64,000 bases of DNA from positions 3,100,001 to 3,164,000 of the forward strand of contig JBANDB010000010.1 in NCBI GenBank assembly GCA_037576215.1. The letters run 5' to 3'. This document shows, in pieces, positions 45,456 through 56,050 of this stretch (positions within the stretch are counted from its first letter, which is position 1; every line of letters begins with the position of its first letter). This stretch comes from Armillaria gallica (taxonomy: Eukaryota; Basidiomycota; Agaricomycetes; Agaricales; Physalacriaceae). The translations under genes and the position numbers were made by a program. The notes beneath the pieces were generated by a model. That model did not search any database. It was not told the origin of the DNA and saw nothing but the letters and a program-made list of their open reading frames with translations.

Positions 45456-46415
45456 ATGTTCGAAACTTCCAATATCACCCTCCAAGCTGCCGGGTTTATC
45501 ACTCTTGCAGACGTCCCCCCAGTCATTGTCCGGACGGCTCTTCTTGGAACCGCTTCGTATTCTGACACTCTAGTCATCGCTCCAGGCATGCACCACCACC
45601 AGGCCGCGAGCGAGATCAATTGTGGAGAATTCCCTATCACCGGCGCTATGACCACCGGATACATCTCCGCATCGAAAATCCCGCTACCGTGCACTATCTA
45701 CGAGCCATTGGCGTTACGGACCACCTCGTCACCGCCCTCGTCTACCCACGCAATAATATATTTAAAGAGAACACTCCACTCCAGTCCTTCTTCGAAGCTG
45801 GTGTTCCCGCCAGTCTGTTGTACACGCTCTGCCCGGTACTGACGATTATGGTCGCAGTCTCGCTGGCTCATATCCGAGATTGGTGGGGCCTGGGAGTTCT
45901 GGGAGGATTTGTATTGTCGAGGCTCATTAATGTGGTCGTCATCAAGCGGAGGGATGAAAGAGGGTGGAAAGGCCAGAAAGAACCAGGCGTGCAGGGCGAT
46001 CTGTTCATACTTCTTTGTCATGATCGTTGGGTACGATTGCAGGGCGCCGTCGACGATCTCAAAGCTGTGGCATCGGGCCAGTGGCTTCGAGATATGACCG
46101 CGAGAGAGAGTTTCACTGTTACGTGTGCAACGATGTTGGTTTACGCATCCGCTGCTCTTGCTTTCAATACCTCGACGATCGGGAGCATGCTTATAGCGTC
46201 CTTGCTTCTGTCTACGGCCGCTTTGTTGACACTGTGCAACTCATCGACTCGATGTCTGCAGATTTATGATCGGATTATTCGGAGAGTAGGGGCACGAGCG
46301 GAGGTTGGCGTTGGCGAATGAGCTGATTGCTGAGATGGGCGGTCGGAATGATTGGGCCATCAGTATGGGTTTAGTACTTCCCAAATCTGGTGAGGCAGGG
46401 GTGGTCAATGTTTGA
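45456..46415 (+). pseudogene. Membrane protein with two frameshifts
   Basis: Three successive frames make one protein-like reading. From ATG 45456: NITLQAAGFITLADVPPVIV and ALLGTASY. From about 45600 in a second frame: YHRRYDHRIHLRIENPATVH, LVTALVYP, DWWGLGVLGGFVLSRLINVV, VQGDLFILLCHDRWVRLQGA and a final membrane pair near 46140-46240. From about 46280 in a third frame: ERRLALANELIAEMGGRNDW and a stop at 46415. No GT..AG intron can make either switch, so two indels are the likely cause. The pattern (about four membrane segments, DRWVRLQGAVDDLKAV) is one I associate with a fungal integral membrane family of unknown function. Confidence 0.55.
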
Positions 46416-47044
46416 GAGGTGTATGTCTGTTTTATTTCCTCTTGTTGTATTAGTCTGGTGATTGTTCACGTAGCTCGCAGCATGGATCCCCATCTTGAAA
46501 TATTTTATCTGCCGTATCCAAAAGAGGCGACAGAGGTTGTAGCTAAAATGGGCACTGTCAGGATTCTGCCGGGATAGGTGTAGTAGAGCTACAGATGGCA
46601 CACCATTGGTTTCAGAACTAGTTTATGAGCATCTAAGAATTCCACTTTTTTACAGGACTTCATTCAGCAAACGCAATATTTTACTAACCGAAGATCGGCT
46701 GGTGCCGCAATTGACTCCGAGTCTTCTTTCCTTGTAACAGTCGCCATCTCTTGGTCTCTTCGACTCATTCTACGATACAGTCACCCCTATGGGCAGAAAT
46801 AATGCTAGGTTTAGGGCGACTGTCGTTCATGAAGCTGCTAAAGTAATGCAGGCTCGCTTTGGACGCTGGGGAGTTAGCTGAGCTGTTGGTGCTGATCTGG
46901 TCTGGTATCTCCTGCTAGATTCGCCTAGCGCTATAAAGGAGGCAAGTCTGCATTTTATTCCGAAAAGGGCTACAAGCCGCCGTTCTCATTTACCTTCGAC
47001 TTTAGTGGAAACTGGATATTTATATCCAAAAATACCAGGGATCC

Positions 47045-48416
47045 ATGTTTTCACTGGCGCAGCGCTTAGCAGCGATCGACTCCAGATTTTCCATCTTGAG
47101 AAGGAAACCAACCGTGATGTCATACACCCACGATGTGCTTCACGATGGTTCTCCCCTCAAAAAACGGTCTTGCGATATCATTCTCATCGATGCCATGTGG
47201 CCGCTCAGCATCATGATACATTGTCTTGCATGTTTTCCATTCAAACGTCTTCTCTTCGAGCGCATGAAGGTGTATCCAACTATACCTTCATCCACTGAGC
47301 TTGAACACCAGATGTTGAAAGATGTCGCCGCTTCGAAAGCCTACCTAGCCTCTAAGACACCAATACGGTCAGCGTCACGTGGGGTTCCAGCGAAGGACGA
47401 GGCCGAATTTGATGCTCTTTTCGAGAGTTTATGTACCACAGTCCCCGACGCGGAAGACACTTTTCATAACCTTGAAATTTATAGGTTGAGTTCAATGGAG
47501 GAAATACCGAAGCTCGCTATGAATAACCTGGAGATAGCTTATCATAGAGTTCACGGGCGGGACACAAGACCCCAGTCTTCTTCTGGCTTGTCTTTCCCGA
47601 ATAAAGCTAGTATTACACTAGCACTAGCAGCCGGGTCGAGGGCCTCGACCCCAGAGACGTCTCTGGTTGGTCCGGTGATTCCAACGCGAGGATTTCGGGC
47701 TGTGGTATTTCGTGCCGCGAAAGAAGTAACTCGCATCTTGAAACAAGCACAATACACATGTGCGATCTTGGGGAATACGGCTTGTTATCTTTACGGAAAT
47801 GGACGCTTGCCAAATGTAAGATCGGCTGCGCTTTTTCTATAGTATATACGTATTGATTAGCCAACAGGACGTCGATATTCTGATATCGTCGCATTTCTGC
47901 GATCCTGAGTTGCTGAAGGAATTACTTGTTACTACGAACCCGAATCGTTTCTATCTTGTGGATGCCAAAACACCCGGAGCTACGTGGAAGGTGCTGTGGT
48001 ATTGCGATCGTGGTGTGGATGGGAAGTCCGACAAAACCAAGGTCGATATCCTGACACCGGGGGTATTACATCTTCCGATGATATTTTCCGAAGTTATCGT
48101 CGAAAAGCAGGGGTTACCGGTCGTTCCCATGTCAATCCTGCTGTTGCACAAACTCCAGGGATGGAGGGATAATATGGAATCTTCGGAGATGCGACTTTGG
48201 AGCAAGCATGATGCGGATGTCGGAGATATATGTTCGTTGTTGAGGATCCTGTTTGCGAGTATGAGTGACGAGGAGAAGAAAAACACGATGCATTGGAAAC
48301 GCTTTGCATTGGAGCGATTCGATGAAGAATTCCGAGATGCAACAGAGGTCCGGGTGGCGTTGTTTTGTAGGCGATTTTCGGGGCAACGCGATATGTGGCA
48401 GAATCTCGGCTGGTAG
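47045..48416 (+). CDS. Nucleotidyltransferase-like protein
   Basis: Exons 47045-47815 and 47868-48416 are joined across a 52-bp intron (GTAAGA...AACAG) in phase 0, giving 439 residues. The intron falls inside the key motif: CAILGNTACYLYGNGRLPN then DVDILI. A Gly-rich turn followed by D-x-D resembles the nucleotidyltransferase fold (GS...D.D), suggesting a catalytic or decayed NTase domain in the C-terminal half. The N-terminal half (EFDALFESLCTTVPDAED) is unassigned. Without splicing the first exon would end after 265 codons. The start could also be ATG 47120 (MSYTHDVLHDG). No substrate can be proposed. Confidence 0.6.
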
Positions 48417-48419
48417 GCA

Positions 48420-49380
48420 TGTATAACAAATTCTCTCTGATTACCTTTTTGCGCGCTCAATCCGTTTTCATTCCTTGTTCATGTATTTTGTTGAAACCAG
48501 TGAAACTCAGGGTTTTCTCTCACCTGTAATCTTTAAAGGTGTCCGAGAAGCCATACTTTTCTTATCGCTGTAAGCAGAGCTCTATGTGCATACCCGTACA
48601 ATTGTTGAAATGAACGGTCATTCTCCAGCCGTTCACTCGGATTTATGCGAGGGTCTTCTTCGTTTGTCTACCTAATTATATACATGCCGTGTACACCAAT
48701 AGAATAACCCAATGTAAAAGTAAAGCCGAGGAGGAGAGTAATACTGACTTGCCTGACAACCGGGAGATCTGTACCGTTCGGTGCTTCTCAAAAGCCGCTG
48801 GTCACAGCCAACATGGTGGGTGAGTACCTTGCGGATCCCGGTCCGGTCTTCACACGCGCGAGGCACGTGCACATTCATTGGTCTTGTTTGGGAATTTTCA
48901 ACGAAATTTGCATTGGGAGTTGGGACCTCTTCCTTTCTACCGCATTGACGATGAAGGCTCGCGGCGATATCTCTTTCTGTCTCTATTTTTGTGCATTGTG
49001 CGTGTCACTGCCATTGGAAATTGCTCAATGGCTTCAGCGCACGGATTTCCTCGCAGGTTCGTTCGTGCGCTATAGTCCTTCCTGGCTGCGAACGTCCTAA
49101 TCCGTCTGAGCGCAGGTAAACCGCTTTGGATGAACAAGAAGTAACCCCTCAAAGTGCTTCCGTTGTGCCTCTTGGCTTGTTACGACTTCCGACAACGATG
49201 TATTTAATTCGGCTGACTTCCTATTGTTTTCCCATTTCATTATTTCATTCTCAGATTATTATGCGCCTTAGCTTCCGTTATCCGGATTTCTCATCCCTTT
49301 AATATCGCCTTCTGTAGTCGCATTATGGTTAGAGACTGGATCCGTGGGAGCATCTCAAATGCCTGAGCACCATTAACACG
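48420..49380. other. Intergenic, no gene recognised
   Basis: Only short overlapping frames without motifs. Confidence 0.3.
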
Positions 49381-49384
49381 TGCG

Positions 49385-50185
49385 TTACATCAGTGATTCC
49401 GAGAGACGCATTAATTGACTGAATGTACAGCTACTTTCGAGCTTTTCGTCTAAGTTTTGGTTGTTGGGGTCGCCGGCACGAAACTGAATGGCGATTTTCT
49501 TTGCTGGTGCGTGCAGTTTACCGGTATTTGTCGGACGTTGTTCACTGACAAAATGATCAGACTTAAAGCTTAACAGCTCACGTAAAGTTGGGCCCTTTGG
49601 TCGTTGTGGACGGGTGTCAAAATGTACCTTATAAGGCTTTGTCCCTCTCTGGCCATCTCGACGGTTGGGGTTAGCTGCTCCAGCGATGTAAGTCTCTTCT
49701 ACCAAATCTCCAAGTCTGGAACCGCCTTTTCTTCGTGCATTCACGATCTTAGCCGATCTGTTGAGTCCTACATTCCTTTTTCTGGTTCTCTCCGTACTTG
49801 TCGCATTTCAAGCCGACTATGGTGTACAGATATTTCATACCTTGCATCAAGGTAGGCTATCGCTTGTTGACCTATTGTTTCTCTTGCGCATGACGTTATA
49901 TCTTTTATATCTGCTACTTCAGAGGACGTACGTCCGATGAGATCATTCTTCCACCAAGATCTCTGATTGGTTCACTTTGCCCACCTCGTTTGAAAGTTGA
50001 CCTGTGTTGACGTTGCCTGACAGCTTCATGTTTCCGTCAAGATGGGTCTCTTTGGTGCCATTCAGGGCGTTTCCATCGTTTTTTAGGGTCCCGAGCGGAA
50101 ATGACGTCATCTGAGCTTTTCGCTGCCCAGGCGCGGTCTTTCAGTATTCCAAAATCGCAACCCCTGAATTCTACCATCTGAAAAT
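49385..50185 (-). other. Coding-like exons, unassigned
   Basis: Minus-strand readings around 50160-49955 (TSFPLGTLKNDGNALNGTKE, GQLSNEVGKVNQSEILVEE) and 49744-49420 (TYIAGAANPNRRDGQRGTKP, GPTLRELLSFKSDHF) have protein-like composition. Stops separate them and no convincing introns were found. Possibly a decayed gene. Confidence 0.25.
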
Positions 50186-50930
50186 CCGGGAAAAGCGGAG
50201 AAAACAGAAAGCATGTAAGTATCAATAATGTGACGTTCGGTATTGTACTGACAAGCCTTTTCGTACAGGTTGGCAGGAGCTGCCTTCTAGCAATTTAAGG
50301 ATGGACGATTGAACTAAGACGAAGTACGTGGCCTCCTGCTTGCCAATTTTATCCTACTCGTCACTCATACGTTTCGTCATTGATCACAGACTCATCATAT
50401 GTACCAAATTGAACATATGAACGCTTGACTTTGTTTCTTTGAATCGATGCCTTCGGGGCCGAGTCATATGTGCTATGACTTTCAGATCAGTGGTAACACT
50501 GTTTGGTTGTGAAAGAAACTCGCAATCATTGTTACGCCCAGGCCATGCAGCGTGCGTGCTTATCATGTATGCGGGAGGTTCCATGTCGCAAAACTTGACT
50601 TTCCTGTCTGGTGTATTAGTACTTGCCCGGTGACTATACGTGCCCCTACCTAGGAGCTATCGAAGCTCAGTCCTGACTTTCTAGCGATCCTTACTGATCC
50701 TTACCGATCATAGTCGGTATTTCAAACCGGAGACGAGCGTTTAACCTTCGCCCCGCATCAACGCCGAGCGCTATCTCTTCGTTATCGACACAAATGCCTC
50801 GAGTTCGTCCTCACGTAGGGTGGCGTCTTCATCCACATGCTGCAGACCGTTTGCCTTGTGGTGATAGGCTCAATGCGAGTGGACAGAGTAAAAGCCCTCC
50901 GTCTGCAAAGGCAATAGTACCGGCTGCGCA

Positions 50931-52166
50931 ATGTTCTACCTTTCTGCAGCACTCTTGGCCTCCGCTAGCGTCGCCTCTGCGACCAAGTCTCTCAGCATCT
51001 CGACATTGGGTCAGTCTTTCTCTACTCCGTTGCACATCTCATCCATTGACACACGCCTTTACAGCCCAGCAAGCCTCTCGGACGTCTCTGCTCTGGAGGT
51101 AGTGACGACTGTTGTTAACAGCGGCGACGAAATTGTCCAGCTCCCTAATGACCCTCGCACCATTCTCAGCCATGGGTTACGGAGTCCTTCACAGTCGTGA
51201 TTCGTCAAGTCCGCCATAATTTCTGCCGACTTCACGGGTGTTACTGTACGCTACATCCTTTCGGTCACTGCCAAGAAGGGCGCCGACACGTTTACTGTCC
51301 TCGCACGCGGAGAGTCTGTTTCCGTCACGCACGAGCTCGGAAATTCCTTCAACTTCACAACGCTGGCGAGAATACGTACACCGTCACCACCCCCTCTGTC
51401 CACCATTCAAGGAATGGAAGATGATGGTACTCTTACGAGTATTGTTACAGACGTTACTCCCGCCTATGTCGTACTCTCCGGCTACCTTTCGTCATTCTCG
51501 AAGCTCTCCTCTTCCTCCTTTGGTGGAGCCGCCGACCGCCGCTTCAGCACGCGTTCCCTCAGCAAACGCGCAAGCTACACTTCCTGCTCTGCATCCCGAC
51601 AGAGCATCAACGCCCAGGCGATCTCCGACAGCTCCGGTATAGCCTTGGCTAGTATCGACTATTTGAAGGCTAACCCGAGTCGGTCGACTACTCAGATGAC
51701 CCGGTGCGGCACATTTGCGACCAGCTGGTATACGGGACGTTGAGTGCTTCCGAGGTATGTCACTGATTTTGTCTTTCTTTCTTTCTGAATTGTCTGACAG
51801 TAAGCAAGGCCACGCCTCGGCACCTGCATCGGTTTCAACACATGCGTATGTGTATCCTTCGACCTACGGCAAAGTGTACTTGTGTGGGTACTACTGGCAA
51901 TACTTTGCTACCGTGTCGGGCAGTCGAGCGGAGTATGTCATATTCCTTGTCCCTATTCTCCTGGTTATTAATGATGAATAGTAGCATGATCATCCATGAG
52001 GGAACACCCTCCCCAATTTCTGGGGACCGATGATTATGCACATAGTATGTCGGTGCATTTTATCTGTCTTGCATCAACTCATGGTCCGTAGATGAGACGG
52101 CGTGCGAGTCCCTCGCGAAGCCGAATCCTGCCAGGGTATTTTTAAATGCTGAGTACGTCTTGCGTT
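50931..52166 (+). pseudogene. Peptidyl-Lys metalloendopeptidase (M35) remnant
   Basis: It starts with a signal peptide (MFYLSAALLASASVASA) and then follows the M35 order through several frames: SLSISTLGQ, LEVVTTVVNSGDEIV, LPNDPRTILS, GADTFTVLARGESVSVTHEL, MEDDGTLTSIV, KRASYTSCSASRQSI, YVYPSTYGKVYLCGYYW, MIIHEGT, GTDDYAHS and ESLAKPNP. In the family these secreted zinc proteases cut before lysine, with the zinc site HExxH plus a downstream GTxDxxYG. Here HE is present but the second His is gone, and the frame breaks right after it. Multiple shifts rule out function. Confidence 0.7.
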
Positions 52167-52199
52167 TGTCTTTCTTTAGTTCAACGCTGATGCAACGCA

Positions 52200-52860
52200 G
52201 TAGCCACGCGTTCTTCTCTGACTATGTATCACTCTGAGTGTTTTATGCGGTAAATCTGTGCAGCTGTATATGAAAAGAACCAAATGGTATACTGCCTTTC
52301 CTTTTTCTTCACCAAAATTGTTGTCTTCTATTCGGATAATATTGCTCTTCGGCTGTGGTTTGGTATTTCTTTCGGCCAGATTGCCGATCATTCAGATTCC
52401 CGCCGCCTAGAATCGTCTTTTTTGCTCTCCTATTCCTCAATTCTTCTTAGATTTCCTCTGAGAGCAAAACTCAGAAGTGTGTATCTATTGTTTTGCGGTG
52501 GCCCGACGAGTGTGTTGAGTTTATCACTGCTGGCTTGTTCTTTCTATTTCTGTGATATTAATAACAAGACTAATGCTCGCTGTTCGCCCACCACTATCTA
52601 TATTGTCTTCCTTCTCTCTACGAAGAGAACTTGTCTTCGCCCGGATTTGAATGCTAGTCGGCAGTTCGTCAAGTGACTAAAAATGGCATGGAATGAAGGC
52701 ATGTGCGGTAATTTCTTCCTCGGATATGGTTAACGATTCGCTCACAGTTGGAAAGTGAACTTCTACTAAGTTTAGGAGCGGGAATCTGGAACATGCCCCT
52801 TTCGGCATACTATATACTGCAAGTCCAGGTCTTACTACTTGCTTTTACCTTTCTAAATCT
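52200..52860. other. Intergenic, no gene recognised
   Basis: T-rich stretch without motifs. Confidence 0.3.
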
Positions 52861-52869
52861 TGCGTTCGA

Positions 52870-54235
52870 ATGTCGACTTCTCAGGAACCCGAGCACCCTA
52901 TCGTAACCTACCTCGCTCTCCAAGAACATCTTCCAAATCTAACCAGACAGCACAAAGGTCTGCATGTAAAGCGCGATACTCCTGTTACCCAAGCTCTGGA
53001 CAATGTCATCTCTTATCCATTTGGTCCTTTCAACCTCCCTCCCTAGTTGAGCGAATACTCGTTCATGAGTCCAAACGAAACTTCCTTCGGAGCCCTTGAT
53101 TCCCCATCCGATCCCAAAGCTTGCCCTCCTCCTTCGGAAGGGTCGAGCAGACAGTCAAAGACCCGACGTACCGCAATGGGCACGAGGATCGTGGGGAAGA
53201 TTTCAAATGGTCGAAATCTCCGTACGACGCAGCCGCCTATCACCGCCTCACTTTAGAGCTGAAGAATGTCCTAGAAACGACTTTGTTCGTCGGGAAAGAA
53301 GTCGATATCCGGCTGTATAAACTCGCATTGTACAACAAGGGCGGTCAATTGGACTGGCACCGCGACTCGATGGACAGGGACGACCATCATGCTACCATCC
53401 TAGTCGCGCTGAAAACTTCTTTGGAAAGAGGCTTGCTTCTTCTCCGCCACAACGGGCAAGAGATGAACGTAACCCGCACCCAAAAGTCACATCAATCACA
53501 GATCCACAGACGTTCGAATCCGAATCTCAGCTATCTGAATCCGAACCTGATACCCAGACCAGTCTCAGACCAGCGGCGTTCTACACAAATGTTGAGCATA
53601 AGGTCTAACCAGTAATGGAGGGGGTACGGTTAATGCTCTAATACAACGTGTTTGTTTCTCACGAGGAAGGTGATGTCTGCGACTTTGACGATTCTTCGAA
53701 TCTCGACAAGGTTAGCGGTAAATCGCATCTGAACTACAGCTATGAAAAAGTTTATGACAATGAACTTCAAGCCCCCTCTGGCTTCTCGAACGAGGATTCC
53801 GTCTCGTCTCTTGTTGACTCCATCCAAGCGATCGTCGCTAGTGGTACGGAAGAAGTAGGCATCCCTCTCAGCCACCTCTATCGCCAAGCGAGCATTCGCA
53901 AGGAGTATCTCAAGGGTGCTGACGCCATCATCTGCGCGAAGCTCAACGAGGTATTTGATGTTTCCTTCCTTCCGGTGATCCTAGAAGAGATCTCTATGGA
54001 CGGTGAATGAACAGGAGAGGAAATGGCTGTATACAAGGCTTCGGAACATGGCGCGGGTGGGCACACGAGGAAAAAAGCAAGAACTTCCACTCTGAATCTC
54101 GTTTCGGATGTCATGGAAATACATAGGGAAGAATGCACTGAGCACACGGGTAATGAGGCGCAGGAGGATGAGTGTAGTTGCTTTGTAGGAGAAATGTTCC
54201 TCCGCGAGAAAAGGTTCGAAGCGCCAGTCGTTTAA
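52870..54235 (+). pseudogene. 2OG-Fe(II) oxygenase-like protein with three in-frame stops
   Basis: Reading begins MSTSQEPEHPIVTYLALQEH at 52870. It continues in a second frame from about 53121 (VGKEVDIRLYKLALYNKGG, DWHRDSMDRDDHHATIL), then in a third (FYTNVEHKV...PVMEGVRLML...YNVFVSHEEGD). The HxD of WHRDS and the His of VEHKV are the expected iron ligands of a double-stranded beta-helix oxygenase. In-frame stops are TAA 53606-53608, TAA 53639-53641 and TGA 54008-54010. After the last, the same frame carries on with a family-like tail (HTGNEAQEDECSCFVGEMF) to 54235. Substrate unknown. Clearly inactive if the stops are real. Confidence 0.6.
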
Positions 54236-54307
54236 GTACATACTGTTTGATTGAAAGACTTGGCATGTATTACTAGCCTTCGTTCAAGTTCATTCTATTG
54301 ATTCTTC

Positions 54308-54622
54308 TCAATCTTCAAATCGCAACCTTGTGCTACCTAAGAGCCTTGAGTCGCATGAAAGACGTACATAGCTGAGACGTACCATCAATACAAGAACACG
54401 ACATATTCCATCACGTTTACTGTCGTACAGAAATTCAAACCCAGAAGTCCCGTTCCGGGGATTCTGAGGGGTCTGTTCCATCCTAGCCCAGTGGCAATGT
54501 ATCGCAACTTCACAAAAACCAACAGGGACATGGTTACCGGTGTCTGGGAAGGTGGATGGCACAGAAGACCCCACACAAAAACCGTGAAAGGCGCGAATAA
54601 CAGGCAAAATGAATTTCAACAT
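54308..54622 (-). CDS. Possible small secreted protein
   Basis: A single open frame from ATG 54622 (104 codons), beginning with a hydrophobic stretch (MLKFILPVIRAFHGFCVGS) that could be a signal peptide. No family or paralogue was recognised, and it may be chance. Confidence 0.2.
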   Translation of the reverse strand: MLKFILPVIRAFHGFCVGSSVPSTFPDTGNHVPVGFCEVAIHCHWARMEQTPQNPRNGTSGFEFLYDSKRDGICRVLVLMVRLSYVRLSCDSRLLGSTRLRFED

Positions 54623-55888
54623 ACCTCCCACCTGCGCTATATATCCTCTTTCAATCCCTTCAGATAAGTATTCCCGTACTCAAGGTACTCCTTCTCCGCA
54701 AGAGCTCCATCAACTCTCATTTTTCCTCTCCTGTGCTTGTCGTGTTCATCTTGCAGCTACGCAATGTCTTCGTGCAGGCGGTCGGCATGATGGGAGATGA
54801 AAGATGACCAAAAAGGGCGCTGTAGAGAGAACTGAAATGTGGATACAGTTATCTATTGTAGACGTCGAACTGTCAACTCCTTTGGCTGCGAGAGGAAGGT
54901 AAAGCACATACTACAGTGTCGGCCTAAAATATGGCTCGGAAATTTGAGACCAGCCCAGTAAAGGTGTCAGGAAAAGTTTCCCGATGATTTGGATGGTTAA
55001 CCGGGATTTCGTTATGTCAGCCAGACTTCCGGTCCGCAGGTAAGAATAAAGACGATCTTGCAAGAGATTTGGATAGCACTGAGTCAGAGTAAAGGTTTGA
55101 ACTGGTAGGCGTCGAGAGGTCTAAGCAGAGATCGAATTTTCAAACAGAGCGCCACGGCAATTGGCATAGCTACATGTGGCTTCTTTTCCAACGATCACTT
55201 GCCGATTAGCGCAGACTCAGATTGTACGGTAAGACGGCTTTGGTCGGTGTACGTGTGAGTCAGTGTACCAAACGACTGGTATCATCCTACGGTGCGCAGC
55301 CCTATCTGATTCGAATTCTCCGATTAGGTTTCTTATCGCGACTAGGAGGCTTCCAGAGCCTGAAGAGGATGAGGTCGTAGCCTTGTCTCCCGCTGTATGT
55401 CCACAAAATTGAGGAAATCCAGGAACAAAACTGCGGAGCGTGGTAGGACCGGAAATGCTATATGACGGTACCATTTCCTCTGGATATGAGAAATTTCTGT
55501 CTTACAAAAAATTTCAGGTGGTACGGGGCCGCCTTTTCAACTTGAAGACAGTGCCACCGCAAATCGTGATCGTACAGAAGTACCGGTTGGAGGACCAATA
55601 ATTGTTCTTACCCTCACGCTGAGTGACATGAGCAGAACCACCGTGGAACATGGGGTTTGGCCGATGCTCTTCGACGACTCGAAACGGTCATAGTCATTTT
55701 GATACTTAACGATGATATAGAAAGAGGCTACCGCATTTGATGATATTCCGTTTACCCGTAACATATCCTCTGCGCTCTCCCGGGTAATCGGCGAATTACA
55801 AGCCGTCGTCGTTCGTCGACCTCGCGAAGACTGCTCCTTCAAGGAAACGTACCCATAATCTATTCTCGTCTTTCTCAGCCGCCGTCTC

Positions 55889-55896
55889 TATAAATA
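55889..55896 (+). promoter_or_regulatory. TATA box, SNG1 copy C
   Basis: TATAAATA 162 bp before the ATG; same context as copies A and B. Confidence 0.5.
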
Positions 55897-56050
55897 ACCA
55901 GCCCTGTCTCAGTGTCCGGCAACTCAACCTCCTGTCACGCGACGATCCTTACCACTCGGGTAAACTTTACCGAACATGTCACTATATATACCCCTGTGAC
56001 CAAATGCGTTATTTCCTCTCTTTCTCTTCCCTACATCCACATACTATACC

